Assembly (NCBI GenBank): GCA_030386875.1
Contig: CM059575.1
Location: 51,490,859 to 51,554,858 of the forward strand
Source: Morinoia aosen
Lineage: Eukaryota > Arthropoda > Malacostraca > Amphipoda > Talitridae
Reading direction: 5' to 3'
DNA length: 64,000 nt
A model generated the notes under the pieces. The model did no database searches. It saw only the letters and a program-made list of their open reading frames with translations, and was not told the origin of the DNA. Position numbers and translations under genes: made by a program. Below, one piece after another: positions 37,922-49,794 of the stretch (the stretch's first letter is position 1; every line of letters starts with the position of its first letter).

Positions 37922-40910
37922 ACAAAGGACAATCGACGTTGAGGTTCAATCGAGAGTAAAATTGACGTCACTTTACACTACAACCAAGTAATCGGTGAAT
38001 TTATTCCACAAAGGTGGACACACTTCTAGTGTTGACAAAACTTTAGTGCTGAGAATACTCAACACTAAAGCATCAATATCACGTAATTATCGTCGACATA
38101 GTTGTGCTGCAGCGCAGCCTCATAGAACAATACCAAGGAACCCTGGAGTTCCACTTTGTCTAGATGTTTTGTATTTTTTCGATTCTGATGGTTACCGACG
38201 AATTTTTTCGAAATTATCCCACTGAATGATCATGGGATAATGGAGTTTAAAATTTGTTCTTGCTAGAAAATTTTTTGGATGATGTCATGAAATCATTGCA
38301 AAAGGATGGTTCTCATATATAGCACCCAAGTTAACTTTCTTCCCTCTAGCTTTTTCCGGACTTAAAATTGATGGGAGTTTATTATATGAAATTCTGGGTT
38401 AATACTTTGGGAAATTATTTTTGTTATTTGATTTCAATTTAAAAGCTCTACTTGAGTCTGGTGAAGCCTATAATCCCCACTACTACTAGAGTAATCTCTC
38501 GTTGTCATGTACGTGAATTATTGTCCAAAAATAAATATCTGCTGGATAGTTTCCTGATGAATCTCTGTGGAGTTCAAACGGCGTGTAATAGTGTGGTCAG
38601 TGTAACTGTTTCCTTTCCATTTAAAGTGAAGTTCTACGGAGAGGTAAATTCGTTGCTTGCATTATTTTTTTCTGATACGCTATACAGAAATTTTAGCAAC
38701 GATTTACTTGAATTGCTAATGACTTCACGCTAATTTCTCCGTCATAGCAAAAATCGAAGTAAAATGTCCAGAATATCTCAAATCAGTATTTTCTCTTGCT
38801 GTATGGGAAAATTGAATTATTTTCCATCAAATTACGCGTTTGTAATTTTGAGAAACCTATAGAGCGTGTAAAATATGATATACGAATTTTAGGTGTAAAC
38901 TTCATGTTTCTTTGCTACGGTCAGCCACACAATACGCGCAGTTTTGAAACAAGTACGAAAGCTTCACCCACTTCTCATAAGCCCATCATACTACTTTATA
39001 ATGGGTTTATTCCGCGAAAGAAGACAACAAATAACACGTAACTGCGACGCTAATTATAGTATTTGATCTACATTCTTACCTTCACCCACATTATTACCTG
39101 GACCCCATCATTACCTTCACGCATGCTAACTAGCAAATTTAGATCCTAACGTTTCTCTTTTTGTGTAATTTAAAATACGCTTAATTTCAATTACAGACAT
39201 CACTGTGTTCATAGCATCACTACTTTTTCAATTCATATGTAGCATTTACTTGACACAGCTCACGATAGCTGTCAACAGACATACATATTACACCACCAAT
39301 ATCAAAAAATTAAACTATCGAAACGCCTCATTCATATTTTTCACTGGTTATCAAAAGCAATTGTTTTTTTCTTGTGAAATGTACTCCTGACTGCACTCGA
39401 TTCAGAACCACGGAGTTCCAGCCGTGATCGCCACGCATGATAAAGCTGAGCTTCTGTTAGCATGCGTGCAGACACTCGCCTTCCAGAAGGAAGTATTGTT
39501 AGATCGAGGGCGCCAGGCAAACATTCACATGCTCATTAAAGTTTCATTTGGTATCGGCTAATGGTGCAACGTGACATGAAACACCTCTTGCCTATTGCGC
39601 CAACGCACTTTACGCGTAAAGCTTCACATTTCCAGGAAATAATCCACGTGTTGCACTTCGCCATCAATGACGGGTGACGTTTACACTAGTGGTTCGGACA
39701 TCGTTACCAGGCCCGAAGTCGTAACCTGGATACGTGGATGCGGAAGTGCGGCCGGCATGAGAACGAGCACCAACACAACTGATCGTCAGGAGAAGACTGA
39801 GCATACCCTCGCCACAGCCGCGAGTCGGTCGGTGCCTGGACCACAGGAACAAGCAGAGGGAAGCACGTCGTCGAATTCTGACGGAGTACAACCAACGAGA
39901 GCACGCCTTTGCTACTCAGTCTTATGCATGCAAAATTGATTGAGAAAGTGTCGTACGTGGGTGCTTTCCTTTTTTATTAATTTGTAGAACCATTATATTT
40001 TTCAGTCTAATAATAATTGAATGTTACTTCGTTCTTTATCTCGTATAGTGTGTACTAATAAAGAACAAACTAATTATATAAAATTCAGTAGAGTCACATT
40101 AAAAGCTCCCGCCAACGCTAGGATTCCGAACCGATAAATTTAGTCATTTCAGATTTCGTTTTCATTCAATGCCACTCTTCTTTCGGCGCCTTCAATTGGA
40201 GAACTTCAAACGAAGTCTCCATCAAACATGCACAGACTCCAGCCCACAGCGCTCGCTTCACAAGCGAGGCTGTTCAATTCCACTCGAGCTCGGACTTCCA
40301 AAGAATTGCATACAACTGGGCGACATGGGACACTGTAATTAATGTTGTTTTTTCGGAGATTCCTATTGACTGTCGTTACGTCGTACCCCAACGAGAAGTC
40401 TTATAACTACACAATGAATTAATCGTTAAGTGTGTACTACATGAGGAGCTTCGGTACGAAAATCGAAATTGTTAAGGCTCTCGACAATCTTGACGGGTCG
40501 GCTCCTGCAAATGACTCAGCTTTGCTCAGTTCTGACGGCGAGCGCTGCATGTGCACGCGTGTACGTCGAAACGGTCGCATGACGGTCACCCACGCACGCA
40601 CCGACTTGGTGAGCTGGAAAGCAATCTCCCCGCGGGGTTCTTTTCATGCCCGCGCTGAAATTAGCTTCGATAATTACGGGTGCGGACGTATAGTACGGGT
40701 TATTTAGTTTAAGCTAAGCCACAATAAGGACCTAATTAACCTATCAAATAATAGGTTTTGGAATTAAGTAGATATCCTTGGAACTTCTTGAGCTATTTTC
40801 GCTGCTCGGATCTATGCTACAGATCATGTGATAAATCTAGGTTACAGCTTTTTGGTTCACGGCCTCATTTTTTGAGTATTTTGTGGTCACTTAATATGAA
40901 GCTAAGTCAC
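37922..40910. other. Stretch without a recognised gene
   Basis: This contains a small palindrome (38041-38070) and two GC-rich islands, about 39640-39920 and 40480-40690. Both islands have overlapping open frames on one or both strands, but none resembles a known family. They could be unrecognised exons or promoter-like CpG patches. Confidence 0.45.
38041..38070. repeat. Near-perfect palindrome
   Basis: CTTTAGTGCTGAG, AATA loop, CTCAACACTAAAG. Twelve of 13 pairs match, with one C-A mismatch. Confidence 0.6.
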
Positions 40911-41030
40911 ACAATTTAAACCATTTAAACAATTTAAACAATTTATTTACCACAGGTGATACAGAGGTAGAATTTTTCTTAAGTCTAGTACAATGGTCAA
41001 ATTTGAGTATAGCTACCTGTGGTAGACTGC
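40911..41030 (-). mobile_element. 3'-end fragment of the L2-like retrotransposon, copy 3, with 9-bp tail repeats
   Basis: The body (40936-41030) matches the 3' ends at 8054 and 19211, with TTTACCACAGGTGATACAG and TCTAGTACAATGG on the plus strand. It is followed on the tail side by four tandem 9-mers of the ACAATTTAA type (40911-40946). Short tandem repeats at the 3' end are a hallmark of CR1/L2 elements. The copy is strongly 5'-truncated. Confidence 0.7.
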
Positions 41031-41074
41031 TGGCATCTAAGCATCATAAGAGGATATTTTTAGTTTTGTTTCCC

Positions 41075-41850
41075 TCGATAATGAACCACGTTGTTTGAAT
41101 TTGCATTCCTAAGAAAGATCGAAGTGATTACATGGATCTTTTGAGCAGCGCACATGGTGGAGGGTTACTGGTCTGGCCGCTGGAAGCCAGGACTGCGGCA
41201 GCCAGCCGTGACTGCGGCAGGGAGCGAGCATTACGAATTATTCGCCTTCAATCTTCCATGATGACATCGATCACTGGGGCTTTCTAACATGGCAGAAATC
41301 ACGCCAGTGAACTGTGCACTTGGATTGAAAGTTTTGCTTCTTCACATTTATTAACATCCAGATTCAATTTTCGAAATCATTTTGCAGGAGCTGCCAATTA
41401 GCATCTGCTGGAAAACATTGAGTGGTGCAACTTCCGTAGCCAAAGTTGGGGGCTCATTTGTTCTCCCACCAAAGTTCAGGGTCTGACATATGTTCATTGC
41501 TCCCAACTTTGGCCTTGGAAGTTGTTCCACTCATTACGTTCCAGCAGTTGATGTTTGGCAGCTCTTACAGAATGATCTTGAAAATTGAATCTGGATAATT
41601 ATAAATGTCAAGAAGTAAATCTTCCAACTCATATAAGCAGTTTATTATGGAAATTTCTAAATTTTCAGAAAGTTTCAGTGATCGATGTTACCATGGAAGA
41701 CTATAGGTGAATAATGACCCTCCGTCATAAGTGCTGCTCAGAAGGTTCGGGAGTGCATTTATTTCGATCTATCTTAGGATTACATGCATATCAGAAATCA
41801 TTGGAAAGTCAATCTATTCCATGGTCGGGATAATGAAAAGAAAAGGTCTT
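41075..41850. repeat. Long imperfect foldback (inverted repeat)
   Basis: The core arms are 41335-41453 and 41499-41616. They share ACTTCTT/GCTTCTT, ATCCAGATTCAATTTTC, GAGCTGCCAA, CTGCTGGAA, GAGTGG, CAACTTCC and CCAAAGTTGGG, at roughly four in five positions identical by eye. Outward similarity continues through CTTCCATG-GACATCGATCACT to TTCTGAGCAGC and TCCTAAGA-AGATCGAA. The left arm carries an extra ~75-bp GC-rich block around 41170-41245 that the right lacks. No coding potential was found. It looks like an old foldback or MITE. Confidence 0.65.
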
Positions 41851-43935
41851 TTTTATTATTTTACTTTCTCAGCGGGGCTTAATCTTGCATCATACAATGA
41901 CAACATTCTCAAAAACTCTGAACATATACCCTTCTTCAAGAAGCCGTAACGAACATTTTTATCACGATCAATATCATTTTGCTTACCAGAATAAAATCAC
42001 TCAAGTGCTAGGGGATCCAGTTTTTTTCAGATAATCGCGGAGATTGGTCAGGTATTTCTTAAGGCATAATTTAAGCTAAAAAATTTAGTTTAAGTTCACA
42101 CCCATCAACGCCTGTTAAGGGTTGAGAACGCCAATCGTGAAATGAAAGGAGAAAGCTTCGCTGAGATGGCTTCCCTGCTCACCAGGTAGATATAGGCGCA
42201 TGGGCGACCGTTGCTACACGCAGAAGTGAGCAGGCAGAGTGCCAGGATGCAGCGAGTTGAAGTTGTCGAAGACAGGACCCGGCAAGCATGCAATATTCGG
42301 AAATATGTCGTTTACATTAGCTTGTGATTTAATTGTCACCGGGAAAGGCAATAACAATAAAAACAATTGGCGATCAGAACAAAGGGAGAAACAGATTAGT
42401 TGATGAAATACGAGCACAGTAAGATATAACCGTTCCTACGCCGTTCGGACAATGGAATATTTAGTGCATCCTTAATTGATTAGTAGCGCTGTCTTGTTTA
42501 TTCAGATGCTGTAAGGTACTTGTCCTGGCCAATTTAAGCGAGAGTTCTGGTTTCAGATCCTTTCTATAATTTGCCGAAATGATTTTGAAAGCCGAAAAAT
42601 CACGATTCAGTTTTGTTAGCTACAAGCGTTCGATGAGCAGGATTTTATATTAACTCTAAGGACTTTATGATGATTGCAGTGCACGATCTTCACCATTCAG
42701 AGCTGCAAAAAACGCTCAAAGTTTAATTAAGAGTTTATAGGTTGCTCTTTTTATCCAAAAATAACTATCTACCTGTGAGCTTTCTTTCTTCTGATAACGA
42801 ATATAAATTCTCAATGGTATTGTTGCATGCCCCGTCATTATTTGTCGACTTTCTTTCCGTGTCTTGTTGAGGTTTTACTGACAGCTCATTGTTTGATATC
42901 TTTATAATGATAGTTTCAGCTCTCGGTGGCCAGTGCAGTTACAAGAAATTTTGCAGTAATCTTCATCGGGAGTCTTAATCATTATGTGGACATTTCTTCG
43001 TCGCGTTGAATGGCGTTGAAAAATTTTTGGGAGGCTATTTTCTGTTCGCCTGCTGCAGAGAGTTGGTGCGTAGATTCTAATTTAATAATGTATTGTTTCA
43101 CTGAAGAAGATTGTTTTCTGCGAAGTTGAGTTGAAAATTTTGGTGTTATTGTTTTGTCTGAATATTTTACTTTTTCTTTGATGCGCGTTGTTATAAGCCC
43201 TTCTACAAATGTAATTTTTATTTCAGTGGAGGTGGATTTTGATAGTTTGTAGAGATGTTCTCCAATTTCATTCGTTTTATCATCCATGTTATTCATTGAA
43301 GCTTTGAATTTGCGATTCCAGGGCATTTTATTTTTTTCGAGTTCTGAATTTAATTTCAAGCTTCGGTAGCACATCAGAGATCAATCAATTGACTGTTCTC
43401 GTAGAGGTCTTGACGCACTCTTCTTATGACTGTTGGGAGAAAGACAACATCTCTGCACAACCAAATCTAGCGCAGTCTTTCAGCTTCCGTACTTGCATTA
43501 CTATTCTCACTTAAATAGTACGAGTTGTTCGTCATCATTTCCAGTAGATATACCGCGTACGACTTATTGTATCATCTTGTGTAAGCCGTCAGAGGCGATG
43601 AAACATTTTTGCACTTGGTTGAGAACTCTTGCTCTGTCCCCCGTTACCACCGGACTAACCTTCATCGGACTACCAGTTTGCACCGATTTCTCATGCTCTT
43701 TACCAGCAACACTTAAACAATTACGAAGATCTGAAAAAATGAATTGCCAACTGGAACACCTCAAAGTAACAAAGATTTTCCTCAGAAGAATATCAAAAAT
43801 AAGAGGAAAATGAGTAATATTAATTCTTAACAAGCGATGACGCATTGCCTGAATAAAACATTTATTATCTTCTACTGAGAGAACAGTTCCTTTCAATAAA
43901 AACTAAATTTTTAGATCATAGCTTAAGTTAATTGC
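41851..43935. other. Stretch without a recognised gene
   Basis: Open frames at 42982-43374 (minus, ATG, 130 codons, very polar, Lys/Ser/Glu-rich) and 43433-43813 with its antisense partner 43564-43896 have no family resemblance. I leave them uncalled. Confidence 0.45.
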
Positions 43936-44225
43936 AGCCCCATTATCCCACAAAAGGTGTTCCGAAGAGAACAAGGAGGAAGGCACGATTTTGTATGGAA
44001 TTGAGAGAGTGGGGAATCTTTACACAAGGAGCGTCAGCACATCCCTCGCATAGAAACAACGGGATGGAAAAAAAGCTTAGGAAACGAGAGAAAAGTTGAA
44101 GAAGAGAGTTAAAGGCGCTGGAAAAAAACAGCGAACCAAAAACAAAGTCGATCTGTTGCAAAACAAAAGACCTATTCTATTGCAACAAAAAGAAGGCCAA
44201 CCTAACCTTTAGGTCTGAACTTCTA
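43936..44225. repeat. Interspersed repeat family A, copy 2 (longest)
   Basis: This is the best-preserved copy. It shows GGAGGAAGGCACGATTTTG, TATGGAATTGAGAGAGTGG, GGAATCTTTACACAAGG, CCCTCGCATAGAAACAAC, AAAGTTGAAGAAGAGAG, CGCTGG then AAACAGCG, CGATCTGTTGCAAAACAAAA, and AAGGCCAACCTAACCTTT. Landmarks occur in the same order at 16725-16965 and 51350-51555. Confidence 0.6.
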
Positions 44226-45439
44226 TAAAAAAGTTAGAATTATTGACCTGAGTTATTGGGTTAAGTATCTTCTTTTTCACGTAACCCACAAGCGGCAAGG
44301 GAAGTATCGTGACTCGAGTTAGCAAGACGCTGCCGGTCTTCGCAATCCCGCCCATTTCTGTCGAGTGTCAGCTTTCGTGACGCAGTACTTCGGCGGACTA
44401 CGCCAGACTTCAATAAACGAGGCCGACGACGACTTGGCTCTGGAAACCTTATTCGAAACACATTAATAGCAGCGAAATGAGTGTAAAATATATCTTATTC
44501 AAAGGTATTCTAGTATGTACCAGCATTTTCTGGGTATCCCGGGATTCTTTCTCCCTCAGGCAAGGGCTCGATTTCTCGGCCTATGGGTCAAAGAATGCTG
44601 TTACTGTTGATGTGTTCAGTTTCACCGTAGCGGAAAGATGTGTGGTTAATGCCTGATATATTATATTCGTGTAATATTCCATTGAAATATGGAATTGATT
44701 ATCTCATGTAAAGTATTCAAAATGAAACGACTCGTAGAAAAACAACGCACAGAGTGGTCTGTTTTTTGGTTGCGACTCAGACACCAATCACGGTGTCACA
44801 CTGCATAATGCAGTGAGAGGTAATGGGGGCTGCATTAGCAATTGGGTAGAACTGCCCAATTTGCGAGTGGTATCGCTAAAATTATCTTCAATTAAAATGT
44901 TACCAGCACAGAAACAGATTAAATACAAGCTTCCTTGTACTGTACGTTCTATTACATACAAGCTCTAATATAATAATTTCCAGAAACTGAAGAAAAACAG
45001 TAAGCCAACACTTCACAGTTCTTAAGTGTTGCCATTTAACGATTACAGATTGGAACTCGAGCATTCGATCCTCACCGATTTTTCCACGGACGTCAGTAGA
45101 CGTAATTCTGTACAAGAACTTCACACTCCATGGCAATTTTTTTTAACAGTTGCGGTTTCGATGAGTTTTTACGAGGTGGTTCAGGGACGCAAAAGTTATA
45201 CATGATCTTACACCAAAGATCTTAAACATGAGAAGCAGAAAAAAGCGCTGAGAATGGGGTAGAATTTTTGACTTCATAGTTAGAGACATTGAAAAAAAAT
45301 CTAAGGACATTATGCTACCAGTTTAAAAGGCATTGGTCCGAGCTCTTCTTAAATAGTCGGTGGAAATTGGTCTCTTCGCTTAGACGATTTATAAAAAAAC
45401 AAGTGAATCAAGCTTAACACTCTGATTGCGGTAGGTAAA
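44226..45439. other. Gene-free stretch
   Basis: I see no recognisable gene here. A GC-richer patch at 44270-44460 has a 66-codon minus frame rich in Arg and without a domain. Confidence 0.5.
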
Positions 45440-45640
45440 ACTGAAGTTTAATATTCAATTAACTTTAGAGTCAATTGTAGTAAGCAATGTTGAAAATAGT
45501 AGACCCTAAATAAATAATGAACTTTATTTAGGTTTCATTGAGTATTTATAAAAATTGGGTTCGTGACTATTTTCGGTCAGCAGCATGATGAAAATTCCCC
45601 CGTGACCACCGCTGGCTCACGTCGAAGGCAAAGTGTTAAG
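45440..45640. repeat. Interspersed repeat family B, copy 1
   Basis: Aligns with 52730-53070: GTCAATTGTAGTAAGCAAT, TTGAAAAT, then GAGTATTTATAAAAATTGGGTT, ACTATTTTCGGTCAGCAGCA and ATGAAAATTCCCCCG, GTCGAAG-AAAGTGTTAAGG. No coding capacity. Its ends are not resolved. Confidence 0.6.
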
Positions 45641-45859
45641 GGGACGAACTGGGTGAAAAAAAGTCCGTAATTTACGGATGGATTTCTCTGAAATTTTCAC
45701 AGAAGGTGTGAAATACTCTAAATATCATTTTATTACTAATGCATTTTTCTGGTATATGCATTTTTTTTCTTTATTTTATTTAAATATTCGAAAAAATAGG
45801 GTTTTTCAAATTCTATCTTCTACGATTTTGAAGTTACAGAAGCGGATATTCGTTTTTAT

Positions 45860-46420
45860 ATAGTTTATTTACCTGTATAACCGTAAGGAATGGGGAATTT
45901 CGATAACTTTATTTATGGAATTTTGGGAATTCTTTAAATATAAAATTGACTTTTTTTTCATTTTTTTTCATGTGTAATTTTCAAAATAATAAATGTATCG
46001 AAAATTTGTATTCCTTATGGATACACCTTGCTAAGCCCTATCGAATGGTATGTAAACCATTCTTGTACACCTAAAACTGTGGAAAAAGTTACACTTGAAA
46101 ATCCAATTATCAAGTTTCCAGGAAAAACGTGTTTTACACAAAAAAATTGTTTTTCTTCTTATCTTTTGAACTAGGGGTTTTCTACAATGAACTTTTAAGC
46201 TTTTGTAGGTCTTTTTAAGCCCTTTCGATTGATATAATTTAGAATGCTGTAGCTTTGGAACTCTGGGAAAAAATCTACATCAAAAGACAATACATGTAAT
46301 TGTTCAAAACACCCACTTTTTTGAACTTTTTTTTTCAACCAAAATACGTTTTTTTTCAATTCAACTCCTCTACTTTGTAGCTATTTTCAAGCCCTTTGGA
46401 TTGGTGTGCTCGCCATAGCC
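45860..46420. repeat. Degenerate satellite-like tract, period ~173-185 bp
   Basis: The block AAGCCCTTTCGATTG recurs at about 46033, 46218 and 46391. Between recurrences the order CTGTGGAAAAAGTTACAC, an AT-rich run, then TTTTGAACT and CTTTTGTAG is repeated with drift. An earlier, more degraded unit may lie upstream. Confidence 0.5.
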
Positions 46421-49400
46421 GTAGCTATGATACTGCAGCTGTCATCGAGCTATGAATGAAAGCGTGTGTACACAGAACAGCTAAATTCTTAAATTGTCAT
46501 AAATTATCAAAAAATTTTACTCAGCGTTAGAATGTTTCGTTTGAATATGAAAGCACTTTGAGTAGCCCATGAAAAAACTCTATTGCCATTGCCGCAAAGA
46601 AACACGCTCAATTGTTCCCCAATATTGAGAGGTGGGAGGGAGGGTCAAGGTCACGCCACCCTCATCGCTTTCCCCCCTCTGGGGGGCGTACCATTCGGAG
46701 TAGACGCAAACGAAAAGTACCAATGGAAGCGCAAGAAAATCCCCTATAAGATGCATATAAAAACAGAAAATCGATACTTATCCCGATTTCCACCCAGTCC
46801 GTCCGCTTAAAGCCACCCAAGTTTTCCCGAACTCCATATGACCTAAGTTATACGAGCAACGTCTCCAACTGACTAAACGCATTTCCCTTGAAGGAAGGAA
46901 ACCGACATGTCAGTAATAGAGTCCTACTAATATCTTACAGGCTTCCATGATGTTACCTCACCAAGTCTTTACACACCGAGGACTTCGCGTGCTTCCTCCG
47001 GTCGATAATATCGGTAGCAGAATTTCTTCGCGAGATATTAGGGTTTATTTGGTAATGCCGCATCGGATAGTAGCGTCGGTATGGCCTGAAGAAGTGATTT
47101 TGCCTCTAGTATTTCCAATCAGGTCTACTTATGGAACCACACTGTGACGGCTTCAGTACGAGATATTGTGCTGACATGAATGTACTGATGCTTGTGCGTG
47201 AAAATTGATGGCAATTGTTTCATAGGTGCCGGCTCGTAATTGGTGTTCGATGGTACGGGACTTCCGAGGGACAACCTGAAAATGGGCCACTTGGTTCTTT
47301 CTTATTGCCAACACCTGTTCTGTTTCATTTCAGTCTGACCTCGTATGATTTTGATGGCTCTACTTCTGTCAAGCCAAAATAATTTGTCCATTCTTCTCTC
47401 GACTATTGAGCGAGAGCCGCCGGGTACGCAGTTCGTCCGATGTTGCTTGCAATAACTTTTAAGCTTTCGTTTTAATCTTCGCAAAATTTGCTAATCGGAA
47501 CCTTAAGACGCGCTATGCTCCTTTTGACCAGATATTTTACAAGTTCGTATTGCGTACTCTACTGTACATCACAAACCCAGCTAAAAAAAGGAATAAAGTA
47601 AATTTGCTTCGTAAAACTAGACCGAGTTCATCTTCCATAGAATTCAAATTAAATTGCGTACATCACTAAGACAATTCGGGGTGAAATTAAAATCGTTCAT
47701 AGAACTTGGAAAAGTTGATGAATATGTTCTCTCAATAAATGAGTCCCTTCTAAAAATTTCCCCTTAACTGTGGCATGGAATTTTCAATTGATTTTCCATT
47801 TTTCTCAAGCTCCACTCCGAAGCCATCTCGCTTCCGAATGCGCAGTTTCCGCGTCCTGTATGAGAACTATCGAGTAAAACCTTCCGGCATGGCTAATTCT
47901 GGCACGTGCGTCATCTTCTGCTACAAATTAAACATTTTCTTCCTGCCATGTCATATAAGCGGTTACCAAATCTTCAGCACTGAGGAAAATGACAAAAATA
48001 TCCAACGTATGGACTGGGCAGAATCAAACCCGGCGGTAACCGAGCCGACTCTTGCATTTCCGTTCAGCGAGAGGGTCAAGGTATGCGCTCACATTAAAAA
48101 AAGAAATGCGTGGCAAATTTCATAGTTTGGATTCGATGTTGGCGTCCTAATACAGTCACGATTGCAGAAAATGGGATATTCGTAGAGCATAAGGTATTGA
48201 CTGGGCCACAGGTGAGGAAAATATTTACGTTGAATGCTTTTCAATTTATCTTAAAATACAACCATAAATTTAGTAAGACCAAGTTGAGTAACATTGCACC
48301 CGAGTAAAACACGAGCAAGGAAAAAAAGCTTTGGCTTTCGAAAGTTTCATTATGTTCTTACTGGAAATATGTAAAGAAAAGTTGGTTTCATCGGTGGTAG
48401 ACATTCGGATGGTCATGGTCGGGTATTAATTATAAATTTGTTCTAATAGCTGTTGGGTTAACTTCCACCTCGCGTCCGTTGACATTATATGTTCAAATAA
48501 CTTGGTTAAGAATATCAAACTATTTTCGGGGCAATCATGGTATAGTTTGAAAACAAAGGCATATTAAAATCATTCAGAGAACCAGTACAAGCGTTTTTCC
48601 TTTGAATTAAAACTTCATGTCACTATGCATAACTGGCCTAATCAAGAAAGCATGTTATTGGGAGGTGAAATTTACAACAATAAGTAGTATTCCTATAGTA
48701 ACATAAAGGAAATCATCCTCTGAGAATTTGATTCGATTTTTGCTGCATCCGAGTAATGACGGCGCTTGACATCTAGTTTCCTTCACATGGTCATATGCTA
48801 ACTAAATTATAGTACGCCAAGTTACTCTTCACGCAGACTTTTCAATTAACCCTAAGGTGTTGGTGCACCATCCAGATATTTTGAAACTTCAAATTTAGGA
48901 CATGCAAGAGATCAACATCTCGACGTTCTCTATTTTACGTACACACTAAACATTCATCACAAGGGCTCGCCATTACAAGTTTCAGCAACTTGTGTCTTAC
49001 GTAAAATATCCTTTGGAGTCATTTTCAGCCATTTCAGTTTAGGTTAAATCGTAAAATTGCCAAAGACGTTCTACTTCCGTGTCAGGGTTTTCTTCTTCTT
49101 CATCATCAGAGCAGATGGGAGGAACCCCGTCGAACGGTAAGTCGGCGAGTTTGCAGTACCCTTTCCGAGTGTATTGCGTTACGTACTTTTGTATAGTAGT
49201 ACGGCAGCGGAGCACGTCTGACATCATCATGTAGTACTTGGTGGGCCGTTGACAGCGTATGCAGTGTCTGCGGCAAGGGAAGACCGTCAAATGGGCGACA
49301 GTTTAATATATCAAAGTATGATCGGCTACTAAACAATCGTGTAATGCACATAGAATGAACGACAATAAGAAACCAAGAAGAGTTTTTTGGGCTCTGTTTG

Positions 49401-49794
49401 AAAGATGTGCTCGTAGCTTTGTTATCATTATTTCCTGTAGAGAGAATTACAGCCGATGTTTGCTTCCTATGACTTGAACTATGTATAATGAAGAAAATTC
49501 CTTCTGCACACTTGTAACTTTGTACAAAACAGTACAATACAACAGGGACAGAAGACTTTGTTGAAGGACTCTGAATTGAAAATGGTTACGTACAAAACAT
49601 CTGCCTTGCAAGTAAAAGGCGACTTGACCAGGAACGATGCGCTGGGATCTTAATGAATGGTTTTATGTAAAGATTGTATGCTAGTTTGGGCCTTTCTAGC
49701 CCCGTAAAATGTCTTCAAGAGAGTCGAGAAGAAGGAATCGCGTAGTTTAGAATGAAAAGAATGGTAAATCTTAGCTCAAGGGTGTTCCCGCTCT
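46421..49794. other. Stretch without a recognised gene
   Basis: A possible SINE relic lies at about 47920-48085. Otherwise I see only short chance frames and a GC-rich patch near 46620-46700. Confidence 0.45.
47920..48085 (-). mobile_element. Possible decayed tRNA-derived SINE
   Basis: On the minus strand, AGTCGGCTCGGTTACCGCCG is followed by GGGTTTGATTCTG, which resembles a pol III B box and its upstream arm. The body then reads TTGGATATTTTTGTCATTTT, CCTCAGTGCTGAAGATTTGG and a stretch ending CATGGCAGGAAG. The style is that of an arthropod SINE, but the A box is not clear. Confidence 0.35.

Noticed and set aside
39664-39939. Three overlapping frames in a GC-rich patch as an exon
   Set aside because: Both strands are open because of local GC content, and none of the frames has a domain or convincing splice sites. 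I record it only as a GC island.
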